Shown in pieces: positions 25,446 to 33,983 of a DNA stretch of 49,550 nucleotides. Within the stretch, counting starts at the first letter, position 1. Every line of letters starts with the position of its first letter. The stretch comes from an uncultured Nocardiaceae bacterium (GTDB lineage Bacteria; Actinomycetota; Actinomycetes; Mycobacteriales; Mycobacteriaceae). Below the pieces are notes generated by a model, which saw only the letters and a list, made by a program, of their open reading frames with translations, did not search any database and was not told the origin of the DNA. The position numbers and the translations under genes were made by a program. The stretch is taken from contig CAKZIX010000146.1 in NCBI GenBank assembly GCA_936936565.1, positions 1-49,550 of the forward strand, given 5' to 3'.

Positions 25446-26356
25446 TCCCGGCCCAGATCCCGATGCACGACACGCACCGAATGCTCCGGATCCGCCCCGA
25501 CCGCCGCGCCCAGCGCCTCGGCGATCGCGACACTCCGGTGCTTGCCGCCCGTGCAGCCGACCGCAATTGTCATGTATCGCTTTCCTTCCTGGCCGTAGCC
25601 CGTCGAGGTTAGCTCGATCAATCGCTGCGCAGTTGCCACGTACTGTTGCGCACCCTCGCGCGAGAGTACGAAATCGGCGACGACCGCCTCCTGGCCGGTA
25701 TGTTCGCGAAGCTCCGGAATCCAATGCGGATTGGGCAGGAACCGAACGTCCAACACGACGTCGGCGTCGATCGGAATACCGTACTTGAACCCGAACGACT
25801 GCACGGTGATCTGCAACGTTTGCGGCAGGTCTCCGCCGTAGGCCTCTTCGAGTTTGCGGCGCAGTTGATGGATCGACATGGCGGTGGTGTCGACCACGAG
25901 ATCTGCCTCGGCCTTCACGCGTCCCAGGCGCCGCCGCTCCTCGGCGATGCCCTCGGACAGGGTGCCGTCGGCGCTGTCGTTCTGCAACGGGTGCCGGCGC
26001 CGCGCGAATCCGAAGCGGCGCACCAGCACGTCGTCGGACGCCTCCAGAAACAGCACCCGGGTGCGAATGGCCCGGTCTCCGAGACCGGCGACGACCCCGC
26101 TGAGGTCGCCGGTGAAGAAGCGGCTGCGCACGTCCATCACCACCGCCAGCCGCCGGATCGACGGCTCGGACTCCAGGCCCAGTTCGATCATGCGAGAAAT
26201 GAGTTCCGGCGGGAGGTTGTCGGCGACGTACCAGCCCAAATCCTCCAGGATTCGTGCTGCCGTGCCGCGCCCGGCGCCCGAAAGCCCGGTTACCACAACA
26301 ACTTCGACACCTGCATCGGCTTCCGTCCGGGCAACCGTCTGCGCCTCGTGATTCAA
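25442..26356 (-). CDS. rapZ: RapZ-family nucleotide-binding protein, TTG start
   Basis: A 304-aa P-loop protein. RapZ is an RNA-binding adaptor in enterobacteria; the actinobacterial role is less clear. The P-loop is TGLSGAGRGTAA (about residues 23-34), with Arg in place of the usual Lys, as in the M. tuberculosis homologue. Then come MDVRSRFFTGDL, FGFKYGIPIDADVVLDVRFLPNP (split at D) and the C-terminal IAVGCTGGKHRSVAIAEAL. TTG 26356 (LNHEAQ) is chosen because it aligns with the relatives' N-terminus; no ATG/GTG lies in frame nearby except GTG far upstream. Start confidence is moderate, identity high. Confidence 0.9.
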   Translation of the reverse strand: MNHEAQTVARTEADAGVEVVVVTGLSGAGRGTAARILEDLGWYVADNLPPELISRMIELGLESEPSIRRLAVVMDVRSRFFTGDLSGVVAGLGDRAIRTRVLFLEASDDVLVRRFGFARRRHPLQNDSADGTLSEGIAEERRRLGRVKAEADLVVDTTAMSIHQLRRKLEEAYGGDLPQTLQITVQSFGFKYGIPIDADVVLDVRFLPNPHWIPELREHTGQEAVVADFVLSREGAQQYVATAQRLIELTSTGYGQEGKRYMTIAVGCTGGKHRSVAIAEALGAAVGADPEHSVRVVHRDLGRE

Positions 26357-26544
26357 GGTGTCCCGCCCTCGTTCGTCTGACGCATGTCGCTTGATGTGTG
26401 AACTCAAGCTTGCCACACACGTGGCGCCATATCGGGTCCTTACGTGTCGGGTACGTCCAACCGCGAAATCGAGTGGTCCGCTACTCACGCCGACGGGGCC
26501 GCAGCGGGGAATGCTGAAGACCATCGAAGAAGGAGGGTTGAAAG

Positions 26545-26640
26545 ATGTTGTCGATCGTGGTCCTCCCCGACACGGGATGGCTCAATGTGGGGCGCTGGTG
26601 GGCGCGTATGGTTCGCCGCGCGTCGCGGATAATCCGATAA
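26545..26640 (+). CDS. Small ORF, 31-aa cationic hydrophobic peptide
   Basis: A 31-codon open frame, MLSIVVLPDTGWLNVGRWW followed by a basic tail rich in Arg (net charge about +6) ending ASRIIR. The ATG is preceded by AAGGAGGG (26530-26537) at 7 nt, one of the strongest ribosome binding sites in the window. It ends in TAA 36 nt before the patatin ATG. The sequence is amphipathic: a hydrophobic N-half and a Trp/Arg C-half, the composition of membrane-active or membrane-anchored peptides. Not recognised. It may be a genuine microprotein, a leader peptide for the patatin gene, or chance. The remainder of the 320-bp gap 26357-26676 shows no gene. Confidence 0.5.
   Translation: MLSIVVLPDTGWLNVGRWWARMVRRASRIIR
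26628..26633 (+). promoter_or_regulatory. Possible -10 box for the patatin gene
   Basis: GATAAT occurs inside the 3' end of the small ORF and would place a transcript start near 26640, leaving about 37 nt before ATG 26677. No ribosome binding site is evident before that ATG, and no -35 is clear. Confidence 0.3.
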
Positions 26641-26676
26641 GCCTCCGACACAACGAGATACGGCGAGACAACCACT

Positions 26677-29211
26677 ATGGCTGTACCCGGTCCACAGCCG
26701 CTTGCGGGCGGCGACAACGAAGCAACCGCGCGGCTGCGCGCCCTACTGGACGGCACCTCGGGCCCCCGTGGATGGCTGATGGACGATCCGCTGCCTGCCG
26801 GGGTGCGGCTGTTCCTCGACGAGGAAGCTGCCGGCGCGGCGGAACCCGAGCCGCCGGCGTTCGGCTACACCGACCCCCGCCTGTACCTCGACGGCCGGAT
26901 CGGCGCGGCGAGCCTCAACCGCACGCATGCCGAGGCGCTGGCGGCCGAAGATTTTCCCGACTACTGCGCACAGAGCGCCGATATCACGATGCGTGGCGGA
27001 ACCACGTCCGGCATCGTGTACCCGCTCGCGGTGTGCGAGATCGCGCGAGCATTCCGGCTGCGCAACCTTGGTGGTGCCTCCGCCGGAGCGATCGCGGCGT
27101 CCGCTGCGGCTGCTGCCGAGCTCGGCCGCATCCGAGCGGTAAAGGGCATCGAAGACCGCGAGCACCGCGACAAGCGGGAGGGCGTGGCCCGCGGGTTCGC
27201 CGGGCTCGCCGAGGTGACCCAATGGCTGGCGCAGACCGCAGAGCGAGGTCCCCGCGACGAGTTCCGTGTGGCCGGGCTGTTTCAGCCGATGCCCGGCGAG
27301 CCGAAGGTGTTCCGGTTTCTCAAACCGCTGATGCAGGGCACCGGAACGCTCATGGCCGTGTTCTGGGCGCTGTACGCGCTGGGCCGGTTCTGGCGCAACA
27401 CCATGCTCGTCGTCGGCGCAATCAGCTTCTCGCTGTTGGTGTTTGCGCTGCCGCCGGCACGGGTGCCGGGGCTGGACGGGGTAGCGGCCGATGTCGTGGT
27501 CGCGGTCGCCGGCGCCGCCGGCGCGGCACTGATCGTGTTCGGCGCGGTGGAGCTCACGCGGGGATTGCTGGCTCAGGGGGCCCAGGCCCGCCGGGCGCGT
27601 ACCGCCCGCGAATGGTCCGGTGACGCCGCCGACTACTACGCCCTGCGCACCGAAAAGACGAGCGCCCGACCGGACACGCGAGCCACCGGGTGGCGCAACT
27701 GGCCGGTGCTGAGGCAGCGCCGCGACCTTGCGATCCTGGTGCTCGGCGTCGCGTTGGCGGTGGCGGTGTTTCTGACGAGCGGGCTGACCGGCATCGCGGT
27801 CACGTTCGCGTTCGCGGCGCTGATCGTCCTGGCGGTAGCCACGGTCCTGGTGCTCGCGCTGATGCGGATGAATCGGGATTTCGGACCCGTTCATCACTAC
27901 GGCCTGCTCACCGGCAAGCGCCTGATCGACTGGCTCGACCACCGCCTGCGCGACCTGTCCGGGCAGGACACCCCGCTCACCTTCGGCCAGTTGTGGTGGT
28001 TACGGCGGCCGAACCTGCTCGCCAAAGACCCTGCGGTCGACGACCCGCGCCACCGGCTGGTCAATCTGCAGCTCGTCACCACCGACCTCGCGCAGCAGCG
28101 GCCGTTCCTGTTTCCGTTGCCCGACGACAGCGAGCTCAAGAAGGTCGTCGGCAGCGAGTTCTACGTCGACGCCGACGACGTGGCCCGGATCTTCCCAGAA
28201 GACGTGCGCCGCATGCTGATTCGGCCGGGATCGAAACGACCGATCCGGGTGTGGGAGAACGGGAAACTGTCGGTCGAGCCCCGTGCGCTGTACAAGCTGC
28301 CGCAACCCTGGGACATGCCGGTCGTGTTCGGGGTGCGCGCCAGCATGGCATTGCCCGGTCTGTTCAAGGCGCTGCGCATCTACCGGCTGCGGCGCACGAC
28401 CACGGTCCGCGACGAGTTCGGACGCAAGATCGGCCCGCGCGACGGCGCGCGACCGTTCCGCTCGCCGACGCTGGCCGATGGCGACGAGATCGCCGAAGAG
28501 CTGTGGCTGTCCGACGGCGGGATCACCTCGAACTTCCCGGTGCACCTGTTCGACCTGCCGCTGCCCAAGTGGCCGACCTTCGGCCTCAACCTGGGACCGC
28601 ACTCGCTCGGGTTCGAGCATCAAGATGTCTGGTTCCCGGAAGACTGGCAGGCCGGCGCGCCGCCGCTGGCCCACGTCGGGCCGTCGCTGTCCAGCTTCCT
28701 GGTGTCGATCGTGACAACCGCCCGGGCCTGGCGTGACGTGCTGCAGACCGGGATGACCAGCACCAGGGGTCGCGTCGCCTGGGTGCGCCAGCGGCCCGAC
28801 GAGGGCGGCACCAATCTGTACATGCCCAAGGGCGTCATCGCCTCGATGTCGTTGCGCGGCGCGCTCGCCGGTGCGCGGATCCGGCATCGTTACACCGTGG
28901 AGAACCGGTGGCCGCGGCACCAATGGCTGCGTCTGCGCACGGCCCTGCCGACCTTGGACGCCGTACGCGACGATCTGCTCACCGCCCGGGTGCTCTATAC
29001 CGACCTGTTCGACAGGGACCTGGCCCGCGCTGCGGCCGTCCCGAACACCAACGACGGCACTCCGAACCCGTTCTGGCCGGATCACGCCTACTGGCTGCAC
29101 GCCAAGGAGTTGTTCGAGCAGCTCAGCTCCGGGCCGCCCGAGCGCTACGCGTCGCTGCGCAAGCGTGATCCCCGCCCGGCACCGGAATTCCGGCTATCCC
29201 CCCGAATGTAG
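26677..29211 (+). CDS. Large membrane-embedded patatin-like phospholipase
   Basis: An 844-aa protein with a patatin catalytic dyad. The oxyanion segment is MRGGTTSGIVYPLAV (residues 105-119), the nucleophile elbow GGASAG with Ser135, and the catalytic Asp613 in LSDGGITSNFP. RASMALPGLF (554-563) is also typical. Between the elbow and the Asp there is a long insertion with about five hydrophobic segments: roughly 225-260 (two), 271-291, 351-370 and 372-396. The enzyme is therefore probably anchored in the cytoplasmic membrane beside its lipid substrate. The family is acyl hydrolase; the true lipid is unknown. It ends 18 nt inside the convergent uvrC. It lies between rapZ and uvrC, neighbours in mycobacteria, so it looks inserted. 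Confidence 0.85.
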   Translation: MAVPGPQPLAGGDNEATARLRALLDGTSGPRGWLMDDPLPAGVRLFLDEEAAGAAEPEPPAFGYTDPRLYLDGRIGAASLNRTHAEALAAEDFPDYCAQSADITMRGGTTSGIVYPLAVCEIARAFRLRNLGGASAGAIAASAAAAAELGRIRAVKGIEDREHRDKREGVARGFAGLAEVTQWLAQTAERGPRDEFRVAGLFQPMPGEPKVFRFLKPLMQGTGTLMAVFWALYALGRFWRNTMLVVGAISFSLLVFALPPARVPGLDGVAADVVVAVAGAAGAALIVFGAVELTRGLLAQGAQARRARTAREWSGDAADYYALRTEKTSARPDTRATGWRNWPVLRQRRDLAILVLGVALAVAVFLTSGLTGIAVTFAFAALIVLAVATVLVLALMRMNRDFGPVHHYGLLTGKRLIDWLDHRLRDLSGQDTPLTFGQLWWLRRPNLLAKDPAVDDPRHRLVNLQLVTTDLAQQRPFLFPLPDDSELKKVVGSEFYVDADDVARIFPEDVRRMLIRPGSKRPIRVWENGKLSVEPRALYKLPQPWDMPVVFGVRASMALPGLFKALRIYRLRRTTTVRDEFGRKIGPRDGARPFRSPTLADGDEIAEELWLSDGGITSNFPVHLFDLPLPKWPTFGLNLGPHSLGFEHQDVWFPEDWQAGAPPLAHVGPSLSSFLVSIVTTARAWRDVLQTGMTSTRGRVAWVRQRPDEGGTNLYMPKGVIASMSLRGALAGARIRHRYTVENRWPRHQWLRLRTALPTLDAVRDDLLTARVLYTDLFDRDLARAAAVPNTNDGTPNPFWPDHAYWLHAKELFEQLSSGPPERYASLRKRDPRPAPEFRLSPRM

Positions 29212-31167
29212 CGCCGCCAGAACGGCTTTCGCGGTGGCGACGCCGATGCCGGGGACTTCGGCGATCTCCTCGACAGTGGCGTTGCGCAGCCGCTCGACGG
29301 ACCCGAAGTGAGTGACCAGCGCGGTGCGGCGAGCGTCGCCGAGCCCGCGCACCGCGTCCAGCGCCGAGGCCGTCATGCGACGGGAGCGTTTGCTGCGGTG
29401 GAAGGTGATCGCGAAGCGGTGGGCCTCGTCGCGGACGCGCTGCAGCAGAAACAGCGACTCGCTGTTGCGCGGCAAGATCACCGGGTCCGGTTCACCGGGC
29501 ACCCACACCTCTTCCAGACGCTTCGCGAGCCCGATCACCGCGACGTCGGTGATGCCGAGATCGTCCAGTACCTCCGCCGCGGCGGCCACCTGCGGGGCGC
29601 CGCCGTCGACGACGTACAGATTGGGCGGGTAGGCGAAGCGTTTCGGCTTGCCCTGCTCGTTGAGCAGGATGGTGCCGTCCGGATCGGCGGCGTCGCGGTC
29701 CAGTTCGCGGCGCATCCGCGCGAAACGCCGCCGGGTGACTTCGGCGATGCTGGCGACATCGTCGGAACGGCCTTCTCCGGCAGCCTCTTTGATGGCGTAG
29801 TGCCGATAGTCGGACTTGCGCGCCAGCCCGTCTTCGAAAACGACGAGGGAAGCGACCACATCGGTGCCCTGCACGTGGCTGATGTCCACACACTCGATGC
29901 GCAGCGGCGCCTGATCCAGCTCGAGCGCATCCTGAATGCCTTGCAGTGCAGCGGATCTGGCGTTGAAATCGCTGGCGCGCTTGAGCTTGTGCTGAGTGAG
30001 CGCCTCCATCGCGTTGCGGTGCACGGTCTCGGCGAGCGTCTTCTTGTCCCCGCGCTGCGGCACCCGGACGTGCACGGTGGCGCCGCGCAACCGCGACAGC
30101 CACTCCTGTACCTGCTCGGCATCGCGCGGCAACGCCGGCACCAGCACCTCGCGCGGCACCGCCGAGGTCTCCCCTCGCTCGCCGGGGGCGGCGTCGTCGT
30201 GGGCAGCTTGCTCGCCGTAGAACTGCGTGAGGAACTGCTCCACCAGATCCGGCAGCTCGTCCTGCGGGGCGCCGGGTTCGATTGCCTCCCCGGCCTTTTC
30301 GACCACCCATCCGCGCTGGCCGCGCACCCGGCCGTTGCGCACGTGAAAGATCTGTACCGCAGCCTCCAGGTCGTCGGTGGCGAACTCGATCACGTCGGCG
30401 TCGGTGCCGCTGCCCAGGACCACGGCCTGCTTCTCCAGCGCCCGCTTGAGCGCGCCGACGTCGTCGCGCAGGCGGGCCGCGTTCTCGAAGTCCAAATCCT
30501 GTGCGGCCGTTTGCATGCGGCGTTCCAGCTCGCGCACGAACTTGTCGGTCCGGCCGGCGAGGAAGTCGCAGAAGTCCTCGACGATCCGGCGGTGCTCGTC
30601 GGCGCCGACGCGGCCCACGCACGGCGCCGAGCACTTGTCGATGTAGCCGAGCAGGCACGGCCGGCCCATCTGACCGTGCCGCTTGAACACCCCAGCGCTG
30701 CAGGTGCGCGCCGGGAACACCCGCAGCAGCAGATCCAGCGTTTCCCGGATGGCCCACGCGTGCGCGTACGGACCGAAGTACCGCACGCCCTTGCGCCGGG
30801 CCCCGCGGTAGACGAACAGCCGGGGGAACTCCTCGTTGAGCGTGACGGCCAGCACCGGGTAGGACTTGTCGTCGCGGTAGCGCACGTTGAAGCGCGGATC
30901 GAACTCCTTGATCCAGTTGTATTCCAGTTGCAGCGCTTCGACTTCCGTGGACACCACCGTCCACTCGACGCTGGCTGCCGTGGTGACCATCTGCCGCGTG
31001 CGCGGATGCAGGCCGAACGTGTCGGCGAAGTACGAATTGAGCCGGCTGCGCAGGCTCTTGGCCTTGCCGACATAGATCACCCGGCCGTACTGATCCCGGA
31101 ACTTGTACACGCCCGGCTCGACGGGAATGGATCCGGGAGCAGGACGGTACGTCGACGGGTCGGCCAC
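29194..31167 (-). CDS. uvrC: UvrC, excinuclease ABC subunit C
   Basis: A 657-aa nuclease making both incisions in nucleotide excision repair. The N-terminal GIY-YIG domain has EPGVYKFRD...VIYVGKAKSLRSRLNSYF. A Cys-containing segment (ARTCSAGVFKRH...CLLGYIDKCSAPC) follows, then the UvrB-interacting UVR motif DLDFENAARLRDDVGALKRAL. The RNase H-like nuclease domain includes IECVDISHVQGTD and VVDGGAPQV, and a helix-hairpin-helix pair closes the C-terminus (LGDARRTALVTHFGS, VPGIGVATAKAVL). GTG 31167 lies 6 nt after a TACTCT -10 box, so a leaderless start; it gives the known VADPSTYRPAPGSIP-type N-terminus. Overlaps patatin's 3' end by 18 nt. Confidence 0.97.
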   Translation of the reverse strand: MADPSTYRPAPGSIPVEPGVYKFRDQYGRVIYVGKAKSLRSRLNSYFADTFGLHPRTRQMVTTAASVEWTVVSTEVEALQLEYNWIKEFDPRFNVRYRDDKSYPVLAVTLNEEFPRLFVYRGARRKGVRYFGPYAHAWAIRETLDLLLRVFPARTCSAGVFKRHGQMGRPCLLGYIDKCSAPCVGRVGADEHRRIVEDFCDFLAGRTDKFVRELERRMQTAAQDLDFENAARLRDDVGALKRALEKQAVVLGSGTDADVIEFATDDLEAAVQIFHVRNGRVRGQRGWVVEKAGEAIEPGAPQDELPDLVEQFLTQFYGEQAAHDDAAPGERGETSAVPREVLVPALPRDAEQVQEWLSRLRGATVHVRVPQRGDKKTLAETVHRNAMEALTQHKLKRASDFNARSAALQGIQDALELDQAPLRIECVDISHVQGTDVVASLVVFEDGLARKSDYRHYAIKEAAGEGRSDDVASIAEVTRRRFARMRRELDRDAADPDGTILLNEQGKPKRFAYPPNLYVVDGGAPQVAAAAEVLDDLGITDVAVIGLAKRLEEVWVPGEPDPVILPRNSESLFLLQRVRDEAHRFAITFHRSKRSRRMTASALDAVRGLGDARRTALVTHFGSVERLRNATVEEIAEVPGIGVATAKAVLAALHSGG

Positions 31168-31173
31168 AGATCC

Positions 31174-31179
31174 AGAGTA
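31174..31179 (-). promoter_or_regulatory. -10 box of uvrC (leaderless)
   Basis: TACTCT on the minus strand, 6 nt before the GTG at 31167; no Shine-Dalgarno. Confidence 0.5.
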
Positions 31180-31254
31180 ATGACGAGCACCGACACCCAA
31201 CTCGATGGTCACCGCGGACTTGGCCGGTTCGCCGCGACCGCCGCCGTTTCGGGA

Positions 31255-31260
31255 TACCGT
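31255..31260 (+). promoter_or_regulatory. -10 box of ggt (leaderless)
   Basis: TACCGT, 6 nt before ATG 31267. It supports that start over the in-frame ATG at 31180. Confidence 0.4.
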
Positions 31261-31266
31261 CGATGG

Positions 31267-33165
31267 ATGCTGACTGTCACAAAGGTGGCGGTAGCCACCA
31301 CCCTGTGCGCCGGAGTGCTCGTCGGCTGCTCCGACTCCGGCTCCGACGCTGCCGACAGCTGCGCCGCCACGCCCAACGGCACCATCGTCACCAAGCCGCC
31401 GGCGCCGGGCGCCACGACGACCAACCTCGCCACCAACCCGGAGATCGCGACCGGGTATCGCAGCGACATGACACCTGTGCGCACCAAGACATTTGCGGTG
31501 TCGGCGGCCAATCCGCTGGCGACCGAGGCCGCCTGCCGGGTGGTGCGTGACGGCGGCACCGCGGCGGACGCGGTGTTGGCCGCACAACTGGTGCTCGGGC
31601 TCGTCGAGCCGCAGGCGTCCGGCATCGGCGGCGGCGGATTCCTGCTGTACTACGACGCGGCCACCAAGCAGGTGGACGCCTACGACGGCCGTGAGGTCGC
31701 CCCGCGCGCGGCGACCGAAAACTATCTGCGCTGGATCAGCGACGCCGACCGCACCGAACCCAAACCCACCACCCGCGCGAGTGGGCGGTCCATCGGCGTG
31801 CCCGGCATCCTGCGGATGCTCGAGCTGGCGCACCGCGAGCACGGAAAGACACCGTGGCGCACGCTGTTCGACCCGGCGATCCAGCTCGCCGACCAAGGTT
31901 TCGACATCAGTCCCCGCCTGTCGCAACAGATCTCGGAGTCGGCAAAAGACCTGGCGGTGGACGACAACGCCAAGCAGTACTTCCTGCAACCGGACGGGTC
32001 GGCCAAGCCGTCGGGCACCAAGCTGACCAACCCGGCGTACTCGAAAACGTTGGGCGCCATCGCTTCCGAGGGCGCAAACGCGTTTTACACCGGAGCCGGC
32101 GCGCAGGCGATCGTGGACGCGACCGCCACCACCTCGGGCGGGCGCACCCCAGGCACGATCACGGTCGAGGACCTTGGCGCCTACCAGGCGAAGAAGCGCA
32201 CCGCAGTCTGCCAGAGCTATCGCGGAAACCGGGTGTGCGGGATGCCGAACCCGTCGTCGGGCGGCACCACCGTCGGTGCGGTACTCGGCATTCTCGAGGA
32301 GTTCGATCTCGGCGCGCTGAAACCGGATGACGTCGACCGCAACGGCGGTAAGCCGCAGGCCAAGGCAGTGCACCTGATCGCCGAGGCGGAGCGCCTCGCC
32401 TACGCCGACCGCGACAAATATGTCGCAGACGCGGATTTCGTTCCGCTGCCGGGCAATTCACCCGACAGCCTGCTGAACAAGGACTACCTGAAGAAGCGAT
32501 CGGCGCAGATCGACCCGAACAAGAGCGTGGGCAAAGCCCAGGCCGGTGACCTCGGCCCGGTACCGCTGGGTGCGGGCCCACAGCCGCGGGAGGGCGGCAC
32601 CAGCCACGTGTCGGTCGTCGACAGCTACGGCAATGCGGCCGCCCTGACGACGTCGGTAGAATCGGCGTTCGGGTCGTTCCACATGGTCGACGGATTCCTG
32701 CTCAACAATCAGCTCACCGACTTCGCGGCGAATCCGCTCGGCACCGACAATCTCCCGGTCGCGAACCGGCTCGAAGCGGGCAAACGCCCCCGCAGCTCGA
32801 TGGCACCGACGCTGGCCTTCGGCGACCAAGGTCAGCTGCGCCTGGTGACCGGCTCCCCCGGCGGCGCGGTGATCATCCAGTTCGTCGTGAAAACTCTTGT
32901 CGGCGTGTTCGATTGGGGCCTGGATCCGCAACAGGCAGTGGCGCAGGTGGCCTTCGGCGCGGCGAACTCTCCGAGCACCGGCATCGGCGGTGAGCATCCG
33001 GCGATCTCCGGCAAGGACGATCCGCTCGTGCGCGAGCTCGAGCGGTTGGGGCACCAGGTCTCGGTCGCGCCGCAATCGAGCGGACTGTCGGCGCTGTTGC
33101 GCGACGGTGACGGCTGGATCGGTGGCGCGGACCCGCGGCGCGAAGGCGCCGTGCTCGGTGAATGA
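31267..33165 (+). CDS. ggt: Gamma-glutamyltranspeptidase, putative lipoprotein
   Basis: A 632-aa N-terminal nucleophile hydrolase cleaving gamma-glutamyl bonds such as in glutathione or related thiols outside the cell. A signal sequence ends in a lipobox LVGC with Cys21 as lipidation site. The large-subunit landmark is ASGIGGGGFLLYYD (118-130). Autocleavage would occur before Thr445 in GGTSHVSVVD, and the small subunit has RPRSSMAPTL-like RPRSSMAPTLAFG and GSPGGAVII. The ATG 31180 alternative would extend the N-terminus to include GYRRWML, a twin-arginine-like motif. Divergent from uvrC; transcribed alone. Confidence 0.93.
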   Translation: MLTVTKVAVATTLCAGVLVGCSDSGSDAADSCAATPNGTIVTKPPAPGATTTNLATNPEIATGYRSDMTPVRTKTFAVSAANPLATEAACRVVRDGGTAADAVLAAQLVLGLVEPQASGIGGGGFLLYYDAATKQVDAYDGREVAPRAATENYLRWISDADRTEPKPTTRASGRSIGVPGILRMLELAHREHGKTPWRTLFDPAIQLADQGFDISPRLSQQISESAKDLAVDDNAKQYFLQPDGSAKPSGTKLTNPAYSKTLGAIASEGANAFYTGAGAQAIVDATATTSGGRTPGTITVEDLGAYQAKKRTAVCQSYRGNRVCGMPNPSSGGTTVGAVLGILEEFDLGALKPDDVDRNGGKPQAKAVHLIAEAERLAYADRDKYVADADFVPLPGNSPDSLLNKDYLKKRSAQIDPNKSVGKAQAGDLGPVPLGAGPQPREGGTSHVSVVDSYGNAAALTTSVESAFGSFHMVDGFLLNNQLTDFAANPLGTDNLPVANRLEAGKRPRSSMAPTLAFGDQGQLRLVTGSPGGAVIIQFVVKTLVGVFDWGLDPQQAVAQVAFGAANSPSTGIGGEHPAISGKDDPLVRELERLGHQVSVAPQSSGLSALLRDGDGWIGGADPRREGAVLGE

Positions 33166-33176
33166 CGGCTGCCCAT

Positions 33177-33213
33177 GCGCGGAGAAGGCATTCCCGCCGT
33201 GCCTCCTCCGCGC
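33177..33213 (+). terminator. Possible ggt terminator
   Basis: GCGCGGAG (33177-33184) pairs perfectly with CTCCGCGC (33206-33213) across a 21-nt loop, 12 nt after the ggt stop. A second small hairpin, GCCCC/GGGGC, lies near 33274-33290. The rest of 33166-33342 holds nothing else I can identify. Confidence 0.45.
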
Positions 33214-33342
33214 CAAGGGCGCAAGGGTGCCGTCGGCTGACATCATGCCGGTTCGCATCGCCTGCCTCTAGCCCCAGAACTAGGGGCATGCCGGACGGCC
33301 AAGTTCTGCGAAGGCCGCGCCGGGGGTGTACACAATGGAGCT

Positions 33343-33534
33343 ATGGACCTGCCCAAGATCGGCAAACCCGCGGAGCGCGCCCTGCTGAACGCAGGAATTT
33401 ACAACCTCGAGGAACTGGCAACCAAGTCGAAGGCCGAGATCGCCGAGCTGCACGGCATGGGCCCCAAGGCGATCGGCGTTCTGGAGAACGCCCTCACCGA
33501 TGCCGGCCTCGCGTTCGCAGGCGAAACGGCCTAG
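33343..33534 (+). CDS. Small helix-hairpin-helix protein
   Basis: A 63-aa protein, MDLPKIGKPAERALLNAGI at the N-terminus, consisting almost wholly of tandem helix-hairpin-helix elements: LPKIGKPAERALLNAGIYNL and ELHGMGPKAIGVLENAL. Gly-x-Gly hairpins (IGKP, MGPKA) like these bind DNA phosphate backbones non-specifically and also occur in RNA polymerase alpha C-terminal domains. A free-standing single-domain form suggests a small DNA-associated protein. Start ATG 33343; GGAG is only 2 nt away, and CACAAT lies 6 nt before GGAGCT, so it may be leaderless. Its TAG stop shares the CTAG palindrome with the convergent PH gene. Confidence 0.75.
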   Translation: MDLPKIGKPAERALLNAGIYNLEELATKSKAEIAELHGMGPKAIGVLENALTDAGLAFAGETA

Positions 33535-33983
33535 CGCGGGGCGTACTTGGCGCCCAGCTCGCGTAGCTTCTCCACCGCGTCGGCGGCGTGCGCGCCGTCG
33601 AACGACTGGATCGCCGTCAGCGGAATGTATTCGTCGTCGGGCAGCTCCAGCCGCGGCCATACCGAGCGATCCGGGTACGACACCCCGTGCACGACCTCCC
33701 ACGGAATCTGTTGCTCGCCGAACAGGTTTCGCACACGCACGCCGTCGGCGCCGGCACGCACCCGCGGCCGGGTGAGCACCAGCAGCACCAAGGCCAGCAC
33801 GATGCCGACGACGACGACGGCACCCTGGTCGACGAAGTCGAAGTACACCCCCGTCGAGGAGGCGCGCAACAGAATCCCGCCGACGACGAACAGCACGAGC
33901 AACAGTCCGGCCGACGCCGCGCCGACCCAGGCGGTGATCCGGGGCCGGACGTCGAGCTCCCAGGTGGTGGACTCCGCGCTCAT
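33531..33983 (-). CDS. Membrane PH-domain protein (Rv1417 type)
   Basis: A 150-aa membrane protein with two transmembrane helices (about residues 17-40 and 53-72, ITAWVGAASAGLLLVLFVV and VVVVGIVLALVLLVL). A cytoplasmic bacterial PH-like domain follows, beginning RVRAGADGVRVRNLFGEQQIPWEVV and ending in a basic-acidic helix ADAVEKLRELGAKY. Function unknown; the same gene accompanies ribH in mycobacteria. ATG 33983 overlaps the ribH stop (ATGA), so it is the last gene of the riboflavin operon. Confidence 0.85.
   Translation of the reverse strand: MSAESTTWELDVRPRITAWVGAASAGLLLVLFVVGGILLRASSTGVYFDFVDQGAVVVVGIVLALVLLVLTRPRVRAGADGVRVRNLFGEQQIPWEVVHGVSYPDRSVWPRLELPDDEYIPLTAIQSFDGAHAADAVEKLRELGAKYAPR

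Noticed and set aside
29308..31266. Plus-strand open frame upstream of the ggt start
   Set aside because: It is antisense to uvrC. Only the part from ATG 31267 has a signal peptide and transpeptidase motifs.
33531..33534. Shared CTAG at the convergent stops of the small helix-hairpin-helix and PH genes, considered as a regulatory palindrome
   Set aside because: TAG read in both directions over CTAG is a common way for convergent stops to overlap; four bases carry no further signal.
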